Source: Saccharospirillum sp. (GTDB taxonomy: Bacteria > Pseudomonadota > Gammaproteobacteria > Pseudomonadales > Natronospirillaceae). From it: a DNA stretch of 40,797 nucleotides. The notes beneath the pieces are model-generated. The model worked only from the letters and a program-made list of their open reading frames with translations, was not told the DNA's origin and made no database searches. Shown one piece after another: positions 32,885 through 40,797 of the stretch. Each line of letters opens with the position of its first letter. The first letter of the stretch is position 1. The DNA is taken from NCBI GenBank assembly GCA_022565595.1, contig JAIUML010000035.1, positions 1 to 40,797 of the forward strand, given 5' to 3'. The position numbers and the translations under genes were made by a program.

Positions 32885-35509
32885 ATGACACTCAGGTTTT
32901 TATCGGTCTTGTTGCTGAGCCTCAGCTTAGGTAGCAAGACCCTTGGTCTGGAGTTGACCGATCAACTCAGGCAGCAACCCCTGACTGAACACGCCTTTTA
33001 CTGGGAAGACCCGAGTGCGCAGCTTTCCTGGCCTGAGGCCCTGGAGGCCTTCGAGCGAGGAGAATACCGGGCGACAGAGGGCACACCGCCCAACCTTGGC
33101 TATAGTCGCTCTGCTCTATGGATCGCCATTCCGATAACCACCCAGACCAGCCCAGAAGGCGCCACCACCTTTGATGGCCTGATTCAGTTGAACAACCCGG
33201 CGATGGACTGGGTCGAGCTATGGGTGCTCGAACAGGGACAACCAACTCACACCTTCAAGGATGGCGATCTCGAGCCCGAGCCAACCATCAATGAACGCCT
33301 GTTTAGCCCGAGGTTTCCGATCGAATTCCAACTGGATGGGCGCGACTATCTATTGCTGGTGCGCGTCCATGGGGAAGGCTCCATCCAGGCGCCACTCACT
33401 CTGTGGCAGCGCACAGAGTATTTCACCAATTTACCGCTGAGTAATTTTTACTGGGGCCTCTTTTACGGCGTCCTGCTGTTCGCTTTGGCATTCAATTTAC
33501 TGTTGGCACTGAGTACAAGGCGCAATGCCTATTGGCCCTACATCGGCTTTGTATTGGGGGTTACCGCCGCCACGGCCTTGCTGAATGGGCACTTTCGCTA
33601 TCTCTTTGGCCAGTCCGTTTCCCATCAGTTGGCACCCTTCGCCCCCCACTTCGGTTTTTTCGCCCTCTTTGCCCTGGTAATGTTCACTCAACAGGTATTG
33701 CAGACCCGCGACAACCTGAAGCGATCCCACCGCATATTGCAGGCTACGGTATGGGTAAACGTTGCCGTATTGTTGGCCAGCCCCTGGCTCAGCTACCGCA
33801 TCCTAAGCCTGCTGATCCTGGTCGATCTGATCTGGCTGTTGACCATTAGCCTGACGACGGCGGCGCTGTTGGTCCGCCAGCAACGGCGGGTGGCGTTGTT
33901 TTACTTGACGTCCTGGGCGCCCTTTTTGCTGGCCTTGATCCTCTACATGGGCCGCAATGTCGGCTGGTTGCCAGTCAATTTCCTGACCCAGTTGGCTCTG
34001 CCAGTTGGCCTGATGTTCTCGGTGGTTTTGCTGTCCCTGGTATTGGCCGACAGTCTTAAGCAGGCCGAATTGGCGGCACTGAACGCGGCTCAACGAGAAC
34101 GGAGCGCCTTGAAGGCGCTGACCCGAAACCAGCGAGAAACCGCACGCCGAGCACTCACCGACCCGGTTTCTGGTCTACCCAATAAGGCGCAGTTGGCGCG
34201 CTGGTTTGAGCAAAACATGACCGGCGAATCAGCCCCTGCCATTGTCCTCATCGTTCGGCCAATCAACCTGCGCGCCTTGCTCAATACGCTGGGAGAAGCC
34301 AATGTGGACCGGCTGAATCAGACTGCGGCACAGCGCCTCGTCGCCATGAACCTGCCCGCGTTAAAGGCCGTGAATTTAAGCAACGACGACGAAAGCCCTT
34401 CTTACCTGGCCCAGGTGGAAGCCAGGAACTTCCTGATTGTGTTGCAACCGGCACCGGATACGCCCCACTTGCGTCTCTGGGCAGAGCGTATCTACCAGAC
34501 GCTCGCCGCCCCCATGCAACTGCCTGAGCTGGAAATTGACCTGATATACACCCTCGGGGCTGCACGCTTCCCGGAAGACGGCATAACCTTACCCACCCTG
34601 GTGCGCAAAGCTCAGGTCGCGGTCGACCATGCTCGCCGCTTGAGCACTCATTTCGCCTTCTATACCGCCGCAGAAGACCCTTACCGACCAGAACGATTGC
34701 AACTGGCGTCACAGTTAAGGCGTGCCATAGACCACAACGAGCTTCGGCTCTATTTTCAGCCGCAATTGAATTTGCGCACTGGCAAGGTGACCGGTGTCGA
34801 AGCACTGGCTCGCTGGCCTCGGGCTGAGGGTGATTGGGTACCGCCCGACCGCTTTATTGGCATTGCCGAAAGCACCGGATTGATCAACGATTTGACCGAC
34901 TGGGTGCTGATGCAAGCATTGGAAGCGCTGGAAGATTGCCTCAGCAAGGGGCATCGAATCTGCATGTCGGTTAACCTGTCTGCGACTGACCTGCTGCGTG
35001 CAGACTTGGCAGAACGCATTGCGCACCAGGTAGCCATAAGAGGTTTGCCCACTGAGTTGCTCGCCTTTGAAATCACCGAATCTACTTTGATTCAGGACTG
35101 GGCCAGAACAACCCAGACACTGAATCAGTTGCGTGAATCCGGCTTTGCTATCTCTTTGGACGACTTTGGCACCGGTTACTCGTCTCTTGCCTACCTCGAT
35201 AGCCTGCCAATCGACTGTTTGAAGATCGACCAACGTTTTGTCAGCCCGCTGGATCATCCCGACTGGAGCGCTTCCATGGTCCAGACCATCATTCAATTGG
35301 CGGCCAACCTGGGCATCAAGACTCTGGCCGAGGGTGTCGAGACCGAGGTGGCTTCGCTTCGGCTCGCCGAACTGGGTTGTGAAAGCATTCAGGGTTATTG
35401 GCTCGCTCGCCCCATGCCACTCGAAGAACTGGATGAATGGTGCAGATGTTACGCCGAGGGTAATTCAGAAAATGAGGCGGCATTTGGCAGAGGTCGACAA
35501 AAGCGCTGA
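32885..35509 (+). CDS. 7TMR-DISM membrane sensor with degenerate GGDEF and intact EAL domain
   Basis: The 874-residue protein has a signal peptide, a periplasmic DISMED2-like sensory domain (about 25-180), seven membrane segments (about 185-390), a short coiled linker, a GGDEF-type domain (about 430-590) and an EAL domain (about 610-860). The GGDEF signature position reads VEARNFLIVL, so it cannot make cyclic-di-GMP. The EAL domain keeps EALARW, SVNLSA, FEITEST, LDDFGTGYSSL, LKIDQRFV, AEGVET and QGYWLARP, so it should hydrolyse cyclic-di-GMP. The 3' end overlaps the convergent epmC gene by 61 bp. Confidence 0.93.
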   Translation: MTLRFLSVLLLSLSLGSKTLGLELTDQLRQQPLTEHAFYWEDPSAQLSWPEALEAFERGEYRATEGTPPNLGYSRSALWIAIPITTQTSPEGATTFDGLIQLNNPAMDWVELWVLEQGQPTHTFKDGDLEPEPTINERLFSPRFPIEFQLDGRDYLLLVRVHGEGSIQAPLTLWQRTEYFTNLPLSNFYWGLFYGVLLFALAFNLLLALSTRRNAYWPYIGFVLGVTAATALLNGHFRYLFGQSVSHQLAPFAPHFGFFALFALVMFTQQVLQTRDNLKRSHRILQATVWVNVAVLLASPWLSYRILSLLILVDLIWLLTISLTTAALLVRQQRRVALFYLTSWAPFLLALILYMGRNVGWLPVNFLTQLALPVGLMFSVVLLSLVLADSLKQAELAALNAAQRERSALKALTRNQRETARRALTDPVSGLPNKAQLARWFEQNMTGESAPAIVLIVRPINLRALLNTLGEANVDRLNQTAAQRLVAMNLPALKAVNLSNDDESPSYLAQVEARNFLIVLQPAPDTPHLRLWAERIYQTLAAPMQLPELEIDLIYTLGAARFPEDGITLPTLVRKAQVAVDHARRLSTHFAFYTAAEDPYRPERLQLASQLRRAIDHNELRLYFQPQLNLRTGKVTGVEALARWPRAEGDWVPPDRFIGIAESTGLINDLTDWVLMQALEALEDCLSKGHRICMSVNLSATDLLRADLAERIAHQVAIRGLPTELLAFEITESTLIQDWARTTQTLNQLRESGFAISLDDFGTGYSSLAYLDSLPIDCLKIDQRFVSPLDHPDWSASMVQTIIQLAANLGIKTLAEGVETEVASLRLAELGCESIQGYWLARPMPLEELDEWCRCYAEGNSENEAAFGRGRQKR

Positions 35510-36012
35510 GACAGATGATTCACCAGTGCCTTGGGTCGAGCAAGCAAGCCCTGCTGCGCCCAACTCAGGGCTTGAGCCTGAACCGCCCGTTGAAACGGCC
35601 GACAGTCTGTTCGCGCTCCCGCCAGGTTATCAAGACTGATACGGAAGGATCGACCACAGACAAGGCTGTACCACCACTCCAGCGCCTGAGGTTTGACCTC
35701 AACCCGCTCGAATTCAGCTTGCTGTTGCGCGGTTCTGCCATCGGGGCAATACCAATAACCGAAATCCTCCAGTTGACGACGCTGCTCTCCCGCCAGGCTC
35801 CAGTGTGCCAGTTCATGCAAGGCGCTACTGAAATAACCGTGAGCAAAGACAATGCGGTGAGGTTGCTCGTCCACTTGGCTTGGCAAATAAACGGGTTCAC
35901 CAGCGCCAGCCACCAGTTGAGTGCGCCAATGAGCGACCAACCAGGGGTTCAATCCATCCAGCAGTTCGGCCACGCCGGGCTCCCACTGCGCTTTGGGCAA
36001 GCGTTGAATCAT
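35449..36012 (-). CDS. epmC: Elongation factor P hydroxylase
   Basis: The 187-residue protein has the metal-binding stretch IVFAHGYFSSALHELAHWSLAG, with His and Glu ligands, and DFGYWYCPDGRTAQQQAEFE, diagnostic of EpmC (YfcM). It hydroxylates the beta-lysyl-lysine on elongation factor P. Partners epmA, epmB and efp are not in the window. Its last 61 bp run antisense through the end of the EAL gene. It is divergent from the MATE gene. Confidence 0.92.
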   Translation of the reverse strand: MIQRLPKAQWEPGVAELLDGLNPWLVAHWRTQLVAGAGEPVYLPSQVDEQPHRIVFAHGYFSSALHELAHWSLAGEQRRQLEDFGYWYCPDGRTAQQQAEFERVEVKPQALEWWYSLVCGRSFRISLDNLAGARTDCRPFQRAVQAQALSWAQQGLLARPKALVNHLSQRFCRPLPNAASFSELPSA

Positions 36013-36150
36013 GCAAAAGGCCAGAGGTGATCAGTTCGGCGCGAAGTTTAAGGATTAAAGCACCCCAGGAAAAGCCCGCCATTGCCTTTGCTCTAAAAGA
36101 GGGCACAATAGGTGCGCCCTCGACCCCTTGGACAGGTTTTCAAAAGACGG

Positions 36151-37584
36151 ATGACTCAGCCCTTGCCCACAAAACACCAAAGCCTCGTCAGCAGAACACT
36201 GATTGAGTGGCGTACCCTTGGCATATTGGGTGGCCCCATCCTGATCGCCCAACTGGCGCAAATGGCCAATGGCGTTATTGATACTGTCATGGCAGGACAC
36301 GCCAGTGCGGAGGACCTGTCCGGCGTTGGCATTGGTTCGAGCCTGTGGACGCCGCTTTTTCTGTTCTTCATGGGTGCTCTGAGCGCTCTGCAACCGATCA
36401 TTTCCGGCTACCGGGGTGCGGGACAGTTGAATCGCGTCGTGCCGATGACCTGGCAGGGTATCTATGTTGCCCTCGTGGGCAGTGTGCTGATGATCCTGTT
36501 TCTGACCAATGTCGGCCCTATCCTGTCCTTATTGCAACTGGAGCCGGTCACCGCTGGCATCACCACGGGCTATCTGAAAGCCTTTGCCTGGGGCGTACCG
36601 GCCTTGCTTGGTGTCTCTGCATTGCGCGGACTGACCGATGGCCTGGGCCACACCCGCGTGATCATGGCCTTTTCATTGCTGGGCACCGCCCTGAATTTGC
36701 CGCTGAACTACATCTTTATTTACGGCAAGCTGGGCGTGCCCGCTATGGGCGGCGTAGGCTGCGGCTGGGCCACATCCATTTCTGTCTGGGTTTCTTTTCT
36801 GGCCCTGGCACTCTACCTGCACCGCGCCAAAGCCTTCGCAGCCTTTCATCTCTGGTCGCAGCGTGTATTGCCACAACGTGAAGATTGGCTCTACCTGTTG
36901 AAGCTGGGGGTGCCCATTGGCTTCACCATCTTCGTGGAAGCCAGCATGTTTGCTGTGATCGCCCTCTTTCTGGCGCCACTGGGGCCCATCGTTGTGGCCG
37001 GGCATCAAATTGCATTGAACGTGGTCTCCCTGGTATTCATGGTGCCCTTGAGCCTTGGTATGGCGCTGACATTGCGCATCAGCTTTCTGATTGGCGCTCG
37101 CACGCCGGCTAATGCTCGGCTGGTGGCGCGCAGCTCCCTTGTTCTGGTGCTGGCCATTGCCTTTTTCTATGCAACGGTGTTTTTCCTGGGCGCCGAGTGG
37201 ATTGCGCGGCTCTACACCAGCGATACAGCAGTACAGGCAGTCACCATTAGGCTGCTGGCCTTTGCGGCGCTGTTTCAGATTGCCGACGTCATGCAAGTTG
37301 CCTGCATCAGCGCACTGCGTGGCTACCGAGATACACGCATTCCGATGTACATCATGGTGTTGTCGTTCTGGGCGGTTTGCCTACCCCTGGGCTATCTGCT
37401 GACCTTTACCGACCTGATCATACCGTCCATGGGGGCAGCGGGCTTCTGGCTGGGACTGACCATCGGCTTGACGATGGCGGCACTGCTGTTGGTGATCCGG
37501 CTGTTCTGGCTCAGCGGCCGCTCTTGCGAACCCGATACCAGTACTGATCGTCCTGCTCACCCTGCTCCAGCAGATCATGGCTGA
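36151..37584 (+). CDS. norM: MATE-family multidrug/cation antiporter
   Basis: The 477-residue protein starts at ATG 36151; a GTG 39 bp upstream would extend it without a better site. It has twelve predicted membrane segments in two halves (LGGPILIAQLAQMANGVIDT at the start, ALRGLTDGLGHTRV at the end of the first bundle, LGVPIGFTIFVEASMF opening the second). Members export cationic drugs in exchange for Na+ or H+. The hydrophilic C-terminal tail of about 20 residues lies over tusA on the other strand, a 74-bp overlap. Confidence 0.9.
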   Translation: MTQPLPTKHQSLVSRTLIEWRTLGILGGPILIAQLAQMANGVIDTVMAGHASAEDLSGVGIGSSLWTPLFLFFMGALSALQPIISGYRGAGQLNRVVPMTWQGIYVALVGSVLMILFLTNVGPILSLLQLEPVTAGITTGYLKAFAWGVPALLGVSALRGLTDGLGHTRVIMAFSLLGTALNLPLNYIFIYGKLGVPAMGGVGCGWATSISVWVSFLALALYLHRAKAFAAFHLWSQRVLPQREDWLYLLKLGVPIGFTIFVEASMFAVIALFLAPLGPIVVAGHQIALNVVSLVFMVPLSLGMALTLRISFLIGARTPANARLVARSSLVLVLAIAFFYATVFFLGAEWIARLYTSDTAVQAVTIRLLAFAALFQIADVMQVACISALRGYRDTRIPMYIMVLSFWAVCLPLGYLLTFTDLIIPSMGAAGFWLGLTIGLTMAALLLVIRLFWLSGRSCEPDTSTDRPAHPAPADHG

Positions 37585-37741
37585 GAAACTCACAGAATTG
37601 AGGAATGTCGCGCTGGGTAGCCGGGTCCGTCGCCAGCACCCGCACGACCTCTCCTGCTTTCATTGAGCGAATCTGGCGGTGCAGCATCATCACCGGCTCG
37701 GGGCAGCGCAGCCCGGTGGTATCCAGGTCGTAATCAGTCAT
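37511..37741 (-). CDS. tusA: Sulfur carrier protein TusA
   Basis: The 76-residue protein reads YDLDTTGLRCPEPVMMLH with the sulfur-carrying Cys, and LATDPATQRDIPQFCEFL, as in TusA. It passes persulfide sulfur from IscS towards tRNA 2-thiouridine synthesis and other acceptors. Its ATG overlaps the rlmM stop by 8 bp, placing it at the end of the yheT-rlmM operon. It lies wholly or largely antisense to the end of the MATE gene. Confidence 0.95.
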   Translation of the reverse strand: MTDYDLDTTGLRCPEPVMMLHRQIRSMKAGEVVRVLATDPATQRDIPQFCEFLSHDLLEQGEQDDQYWYRVRKSGR

Positions 37742-38828
37742 GAACCCCCTCCAGCGTGGCTCTGGGTGCGATCAATAGAGTGATTTCTTCACGATCAAAA
37801 TACAGGTGCTTTGCCTTGAACCCATAGGGTTCCGGTAATGCCTGTAATGCCTCCTGCAACGGTTCGCGCAGGCCGAGCCAGGCCTGCCAGCGTTTCTTCA
37901 TCGGCAGTTTCAGGTTGAACAGCGCTTGCTGTGTGCGTCCCTGCTGCAACCAATGCAGCATAAGGCGCAATACCTTGTCTGGCTGTTCGACCATGTCACA
38001 GACCAGCCAATCCACTGCGTGCTCGGGTTGCCAGCTGAACCCGTCGGCTCGGTGATGTTCAACCAGGCCCGTTGCCATCAGCGCCTCATCCATGGGGCCA
38101 TTATCGATAGCGGCCACCGCCACACCCTGGTTGACCAGTTGCCAGGTCCAGCCGCCCGGGGCGGCACCCAGATCGACACCTGTATGGGTCGGCTGCAGAT
38201 GCTCACGCCATTGGGCGCCCAGGAAAACACGAAACGCCTCTTCCAGTTTGAGAGTACTGCGGCTTGGTGCCGCTGCCGGGAACTTCAGCCGGGCCAGTCC
38301 CATGGGCCAGACCGGGCGCTTTGATGCGAGGTCCGCGCCGAGCAATACGCTCCCGGAATCCGGAAAAAAAGCGTGCAGCGCGGGCAAATCCGCTCTTTCA
38401 CGCGAACTGATCCAGCTCTCCTTGCGCAGTGCCTGACGCAAGGGGTGAACGAACTTGCCGGCAAAACGAGCGGTGGAGCGGTAGGCGTCGCCTTCGGCGT
38501 AATCGCAGAACAACTGCCCGAAGGGGGTCGAACTTTCACTGCGATAACGCGCCAGACCAGCCAGAATGGGGCTGATGCGATCGGCACTGGGCAAGGCGTC
38601 GATTTCAGCAAAAACCGGCCAGACTTCGCGCGCAAAGATCAGCTCCGGCAGTTGCTCGTAGAGGCGACCTGCCCGGTCAGACTGGAATTGCACCATGCCG
38701 CTGTCCGCTATCAACTTCGACCAGCCCGCATGGCCACATTCAGCCGCCGCCTCGGTCACTTCAGCCAGACATTCCTTTTCGAAGCCAGGTCGACAAAACA
38801 GTAACAGAGAGGCAAAAGACTGGGTCAT
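37734..38828 (-). CDS. rlmM: 23S rRNA 2'-O-methyltransferase RlmM (C2498)
   Basis: The 364-residue protein starts at ATG 38828, overlapping the yheT stop as TGATG; the frame upstream is a shadow. A THUMP-like N-terminus (LLFCRPGFEKECLAEVTEAA) is followed by a Rossmann methyltransferase domain with GVDLGAAPGGWTWQLV, AIDNGPMD, DWLVCDMVEQPDKV and LFNLKLPMKKRW, the K-D-K type residues of 2'-O-methyltransferases. It methylates C2498 of 23S rRNA before 50S assembly is complete. Confidence 0.95.
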   Translation of the reverse strand: MTQSFASLLLFCRPGFEKECLAEVTEAAAECGHAGWSKLIADSGMVQFQSDRAGRLYEQLPELIFAREVWPVFAEIDALPSADRISPILAGLARYRSESSTPFGQLFCDYAEGDAYRSTARFAGKFVHPLRQALRKESWISSRERADLPALHAFFPDSGSVLLGADLASKRPVWPMGLARLKFPAAAPSRSTLKLEEAFRVFLGAQWREHLQPTHTGVDLGAAPGGWTWQLVNQGVAVAAIDNGPMDEALMATGLVEHHRADGFSWQPEHAVDWLVCDMVEQPDKVLRLMLHWLQQGRTQQALFNLKLPMKKRWQAWLGLREPLQEALQALPEPYGFKAKHLYFDREEITLLIAPRATLEGVHD

Positions 38829-39850
38829 CAGGCCACCTCGATCGATGCCGGACGAGTCCGACTCGAAGCACTGGCTGGCCTCTGCTCCAGCAATGCCTGT
38901 GCAAAATTCAGGGCACGCTGCTCCGACCACAGCGGCTGGTTCAGGCGCCAACGCATGAAGCCGCAATGCCCTCCCCGCAATGGGCTTTCCATGTGCAAAT
39001 TGGATGAGTTTTGGCCAGAACTGCGATAACAGCCCGGCGCCAGGAAGGGGTCGTCGAGTGCATTGACCACCAGCGCAGGCCGCTGCAGGCGAGCCAGTGC
39101 TCGACCGGAGGAGCACCTGTGCCAATAATCTTCGGCATTGTAAAAACCATGCAGAGGTGCTGTATAGCGATCATCAAATTGCTTGAAATTCCGGATGTGG
39201 TCGTACCCATCCAGGCTGACCAGATCCGGGAAACGTTCGGCCTTGTCGGCTATCTTCAGCTTGAGGTCTCGGAGGAAGCGCCGCATGTAAATACGCTGTG
39301 CCGGCTTTGCCAGAGCGCCTGCACAGGCGGCGAGATCCAGGGGGACGCTGAAGCCTACGCCACCCATCACCTCCGGTTCAAGGTCCGGTTCGGCAAGCGT
39401 CAGCAGCGTCTGGTTACCACCCATACTGAAACCAACCAGCGCAATTCTGCTGGCACCGAGGCTCAGGCCATGGCGAATTACGGCTCGCAAATCCCCGAAG
39501 GCGCCAGAATGGTAAAAGCGTGGCAGACGGTTGGGCTCGCCGCCGCAGCCGCGAAAATTCCACGCCAATACGTGCCAACCGGCCTGATGGAAATGCCTGG
39601 CCATACCCTGAATATAGGGACGATGGCTGTTGCCCTCGAGCCCATGGCTGAGTATGACCAGAGGCGCCTCCTCGTCTTCTGCCCTGAGGGAGTCGACCAA
39701 CAGAAAATCGCCATCGTCCAGTTCCAGACGATGGCGCTCATAGGGAACCGTGACCCGGCGAAACAGGGAAGGCAGGATGGATTGCAAATGACCGTTGGCC
39801 AACCCTGCACCTGCGGTATAGGACGGAAAATCGAACTCGCTGGAAATCAC
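38828..39850 (-). CDS. yheT: YheT-type alpha/beta hydrolase
   Basis: The 340-residue protein has LANGHLQSILPSLFRR, typical of YheT, the oxyanion region VILSHGLEGNSHRPYIQG, the nucleophile elbow GFSMGGNQTL, the Asp-bearing VVNALDDPFLAPG and a His near the C-terminus (RGGHCGFMR). The natural ester substrate is unknown. It is coupled to rlmM by a one-base overlap and follows the 36-residue peptide gene after 51 bp. Confidence 0.9.
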   Translation of the reverse strand: MISSEFDFPSYTAGAGLANGHLQSILPSLFRRVTVPYERHRLELDDGDFLLVDSLRAEDEEAPLVILSHGLEGNSHRPYIQGMARHFHQAGWHVLAWNFRGCGGEPNRLPRFYHSGAFGDLRAVIRHGLSLGASRIALVGFSMGGNQTLLTLAEPDLEPEVMGGVGFSVPLDLAACAGALAKPAQRIYMRRFLRDLKLKIADKAERFPDLVSLDGYDHIRNFKQFDDRYTAPLHGFYNAEDYWHRCSSGRALARLQRPALVVNALDDPFLAPGCYRSSGQNSSNLHMESPLRGGHCGFMRWRLNQPLWSEQRALNFAQALLEQRPASASSRTRPASIEVA

Positions 39851-39901
39851 TGCCTGCTACCACCTCAAAACCGAGGCGGCATTCTACTTAAAACTGGCTT
39901 C

Positions 39902-40012
39902 TTAAGCACCCCCAACACCCTGTAACAAGCGGTAGCCAACCAGCGCTACGATGATCAAGAACATGATCATCCATCGTGTCTGCTGGCACCGGCGGCAGGT
40001 CTTCTTTGCCAT
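39902..40012 (-). CDS. Small membrane protein (36 residues) with CxxC motif
   Basis: The ATG at 40012 overlaps the stop of the upstream gene as TGATG, and the frame ends TAA at 39902. The peptide starts MAKKTCRRCQQTRW, with a basic Cys-x-x-Cys head, followed by one strongly hydrophobic segment (MIMFLIIVALVGYRLL) and ends GVGGA. The coupling and coherent layout argue for a real gene, and it fills most of the 161 bp between its neighbours. The likely topology is head in the cytosol. Function is unknown. Confidence 0.6.
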   Translation of the reverse strand: MAKKTCRRCQQTRWMIMFLIIVALVGYRLLQGVGGA

Positions 40013-40548
40013 CAAAGCGCCTTTTTCGGCATGTAGCGTGTACTCAAGGCGTCAAAAAATCGTTCGCGCAACTGTGAAATCTCCTGCTTGGCTTCGTCCA
40101 GAGTATGCAGTTCTTCGCCGCTGAATTGCTGCTTGTCGGCGTGTACCTGACGGCGCAGGTGGACGATTCTGGCACCGTAGATGCGCAACGCCCGTTCCAG
40201 CTTCTTCTCGCCCAGCAACAAGAGTGTGCTCTCGGCCTCGGTCAGGTCGCGGAAGACCTCGACCAGTTGTTGGCCAACCCGGTTCATCTCCTCGCGACGG
40301 CTTTTTGGCCAATGCTGACCATAGCGGGTGAATTCTGTCACCAGCGAGAGATACTGCTGATAAACATGGTGCACCCTGCCGACATTGGCGGCAACCCGCT
40401 CGAGCAACTCACGTCGTTTGCGCACATCCTCGGACTGTTTATGGTCCAGGCTATGGTGTCGCTTCAAATAGAACCAGAACACCAGAGCACTGAGAATCAC
40501 GCCTGCCGCAATTTTGACACCGGTATCGATCAGTTCCAGCGTAATCAT
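40012..40548 (-). CDS. Membrane-anchored coiled-coil protein, unrecognised
   Basis: The 178-residue protein has an N-terminal membrane segment (GVKIAAGVILSALVFWFYL), then a charged, almost entirely helical region likely to form coiled coils (EDVRKRRELLERVAANVGRV through HTLDEAKQEISQLRERFF). No enzyme motif is seen. It may be a scaffold or structural protein. It is the first gene of a five-gene operon with the small membrane protein, yheT, rlmM and tusA. Confidence 0.75.
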   Translation of the reverse strand: MITLELIDTGVKIAAGVILSALVFWFYLKRHHSLDHKQSEDVRKRRELLERVAANVGRVHHVYQQYLSLVTEFTRYGQHWPKSRREEMNRVGQQLVEVFRDLTEAESTLLLLGEKKLERALRIYGARIVHLRRQVHADKQQFSGEELHTLDEAKQEISQLRERFFDALSTRYMPKKAL

Positions 40549-40680
40549 AGAGACCTCGTTAGAATTTTGACGGTTATAGGGTCGGAAATCGACTACAGAG
40601 AGGTGTTAGCAGGATTCGTGCCTGGCGTTGAGTAAAAGCCAGAAGAGCCGAAAAAGCTAAAAAAAACAACGTATTACTCC

Positions 40681-40708
40681 TTGACTCCTGTTCTCCTTTC
40701 ACTAGAAT
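40681..40708 (+). promoter_or_regulatory. Promoter of tRNA-Asn
   Basis: TTGACT (40681-40686), a 16-base spacer and TAGAAT (40703-40708) lie 13 bp upstream of the tRNA. A G/C-rich CCGCC stretch follows the -10 element, the discriminator type found in stringently controlled stable-RNA promoters. Confidence 0.8.
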
Positions 40709-40721
40709 ACCGCCTCGTTGT

Positions 40722-40797
40722 TCCTCGATAGCTCAGTTGGTAGAGCAGTAGACTGTTAATCTATTGGTCGCAGGTTCGAGTCCTGCTCGAGGAGCCA
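40722..40797 (+). tRNA. asnT: tRNA-Asn (anticodon GTT)
   Basis: A 76-nt cloverleaf: acceptor TCCTCGA paired with TCGAGGA, D arm GCTC/GAGC, anticodon loop CTGTTAA with GTT, T arm CAGG with TTCGAGT and CCTG, and an encoded CCA at the very end of the window. Confidence 0.97.

Noticed and set aside
38829-39125. N-terminal extension of the rlmM frame
   Set aside because: It lies inside yheT in another frame; the ATG at 38828 with TGATG coupling gives the normal N-terminus.
1-40797. CRISPR arrays, prophage genes, rRNA
   Set aside because: No regularly spaced repeats, no phage structural genes and no rRNA sequence were seen in the window.

Overview
The window looks like a chromosomal segment of a marine or halophilic gammaproteobacterium. 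The housekeeping genes (argF, grxD, moeB, apaH, rhlB, pdxB, alaA, msrB, epmC, rlmM, tusA, tRNA-Asn) are of gammaproteobacterial type, and the choline-to-betaine genes fit an osmotically variable habitat. An Oceanospirillales-like host is my guess; the genus is not determinable by eye.

Region 1 (1-6666) is a chromosomal integron. An integron integrase (intI, + strand) with a LexA-like box in its promoter faces away from a cassette array on its left, whose genes mostly run on the - strand. Four complete cassettes can be delimited because the seven-base core at the start of each matches the core at its end (GTTAGCC, GTTAGGC, GTTACAA, GTTAAGT on the - strand). From attI outward they carry: an unrecognised coiled-coil protein; a SAP-domain protein; a ParD-like/RelE-like toxin-antitoxin pair reading against the array with its own promoter; and a YiiX-like permuted papain-fold protein. 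The attC of the toxin-antitoxin cassette is split by a complete group IIC intron with its reverse transcriptase. An IS3-family transposase start lies at the left edge.

Region 2 (6837-16484) holds grxD-moeB-algH, argF, a three-gene ABC importer operon ending in apaH with a divergent LysR regulator, and an EamA exporter divergent from a second LysR gene. Region 3 (17800-21152) has a possible redox module: a two-Cys OhrR-like MarR regulator divergent from a DUF1499 gene and a mercuric-reductase-like flavoprotein, with paired palindromes between them; a periplasmic binding protein follows. Region 4 (21140-26728) is choline uptake and oxidation: choXWV, betB and betI, without betA. Two copies of a 113-bp structured repeat flank choX, and four stem positions show compensatory base changes.

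Region 5 (26800-40797) is core genome: msrB, alaA, a hypothetical gene, rhlB-pdxB, a beta-hydroxyacid dehydrogenase, a membrane EAL phosphodiesterase with a decayed GGDEF domain, epmC, a MATE exporter, and an operon of a membrane coiled-coil protein, an overlooked 36-residue membrane peptide, yheT, rlmM and tusA. The window ends exactly at the CCA of tRNA-Asn.
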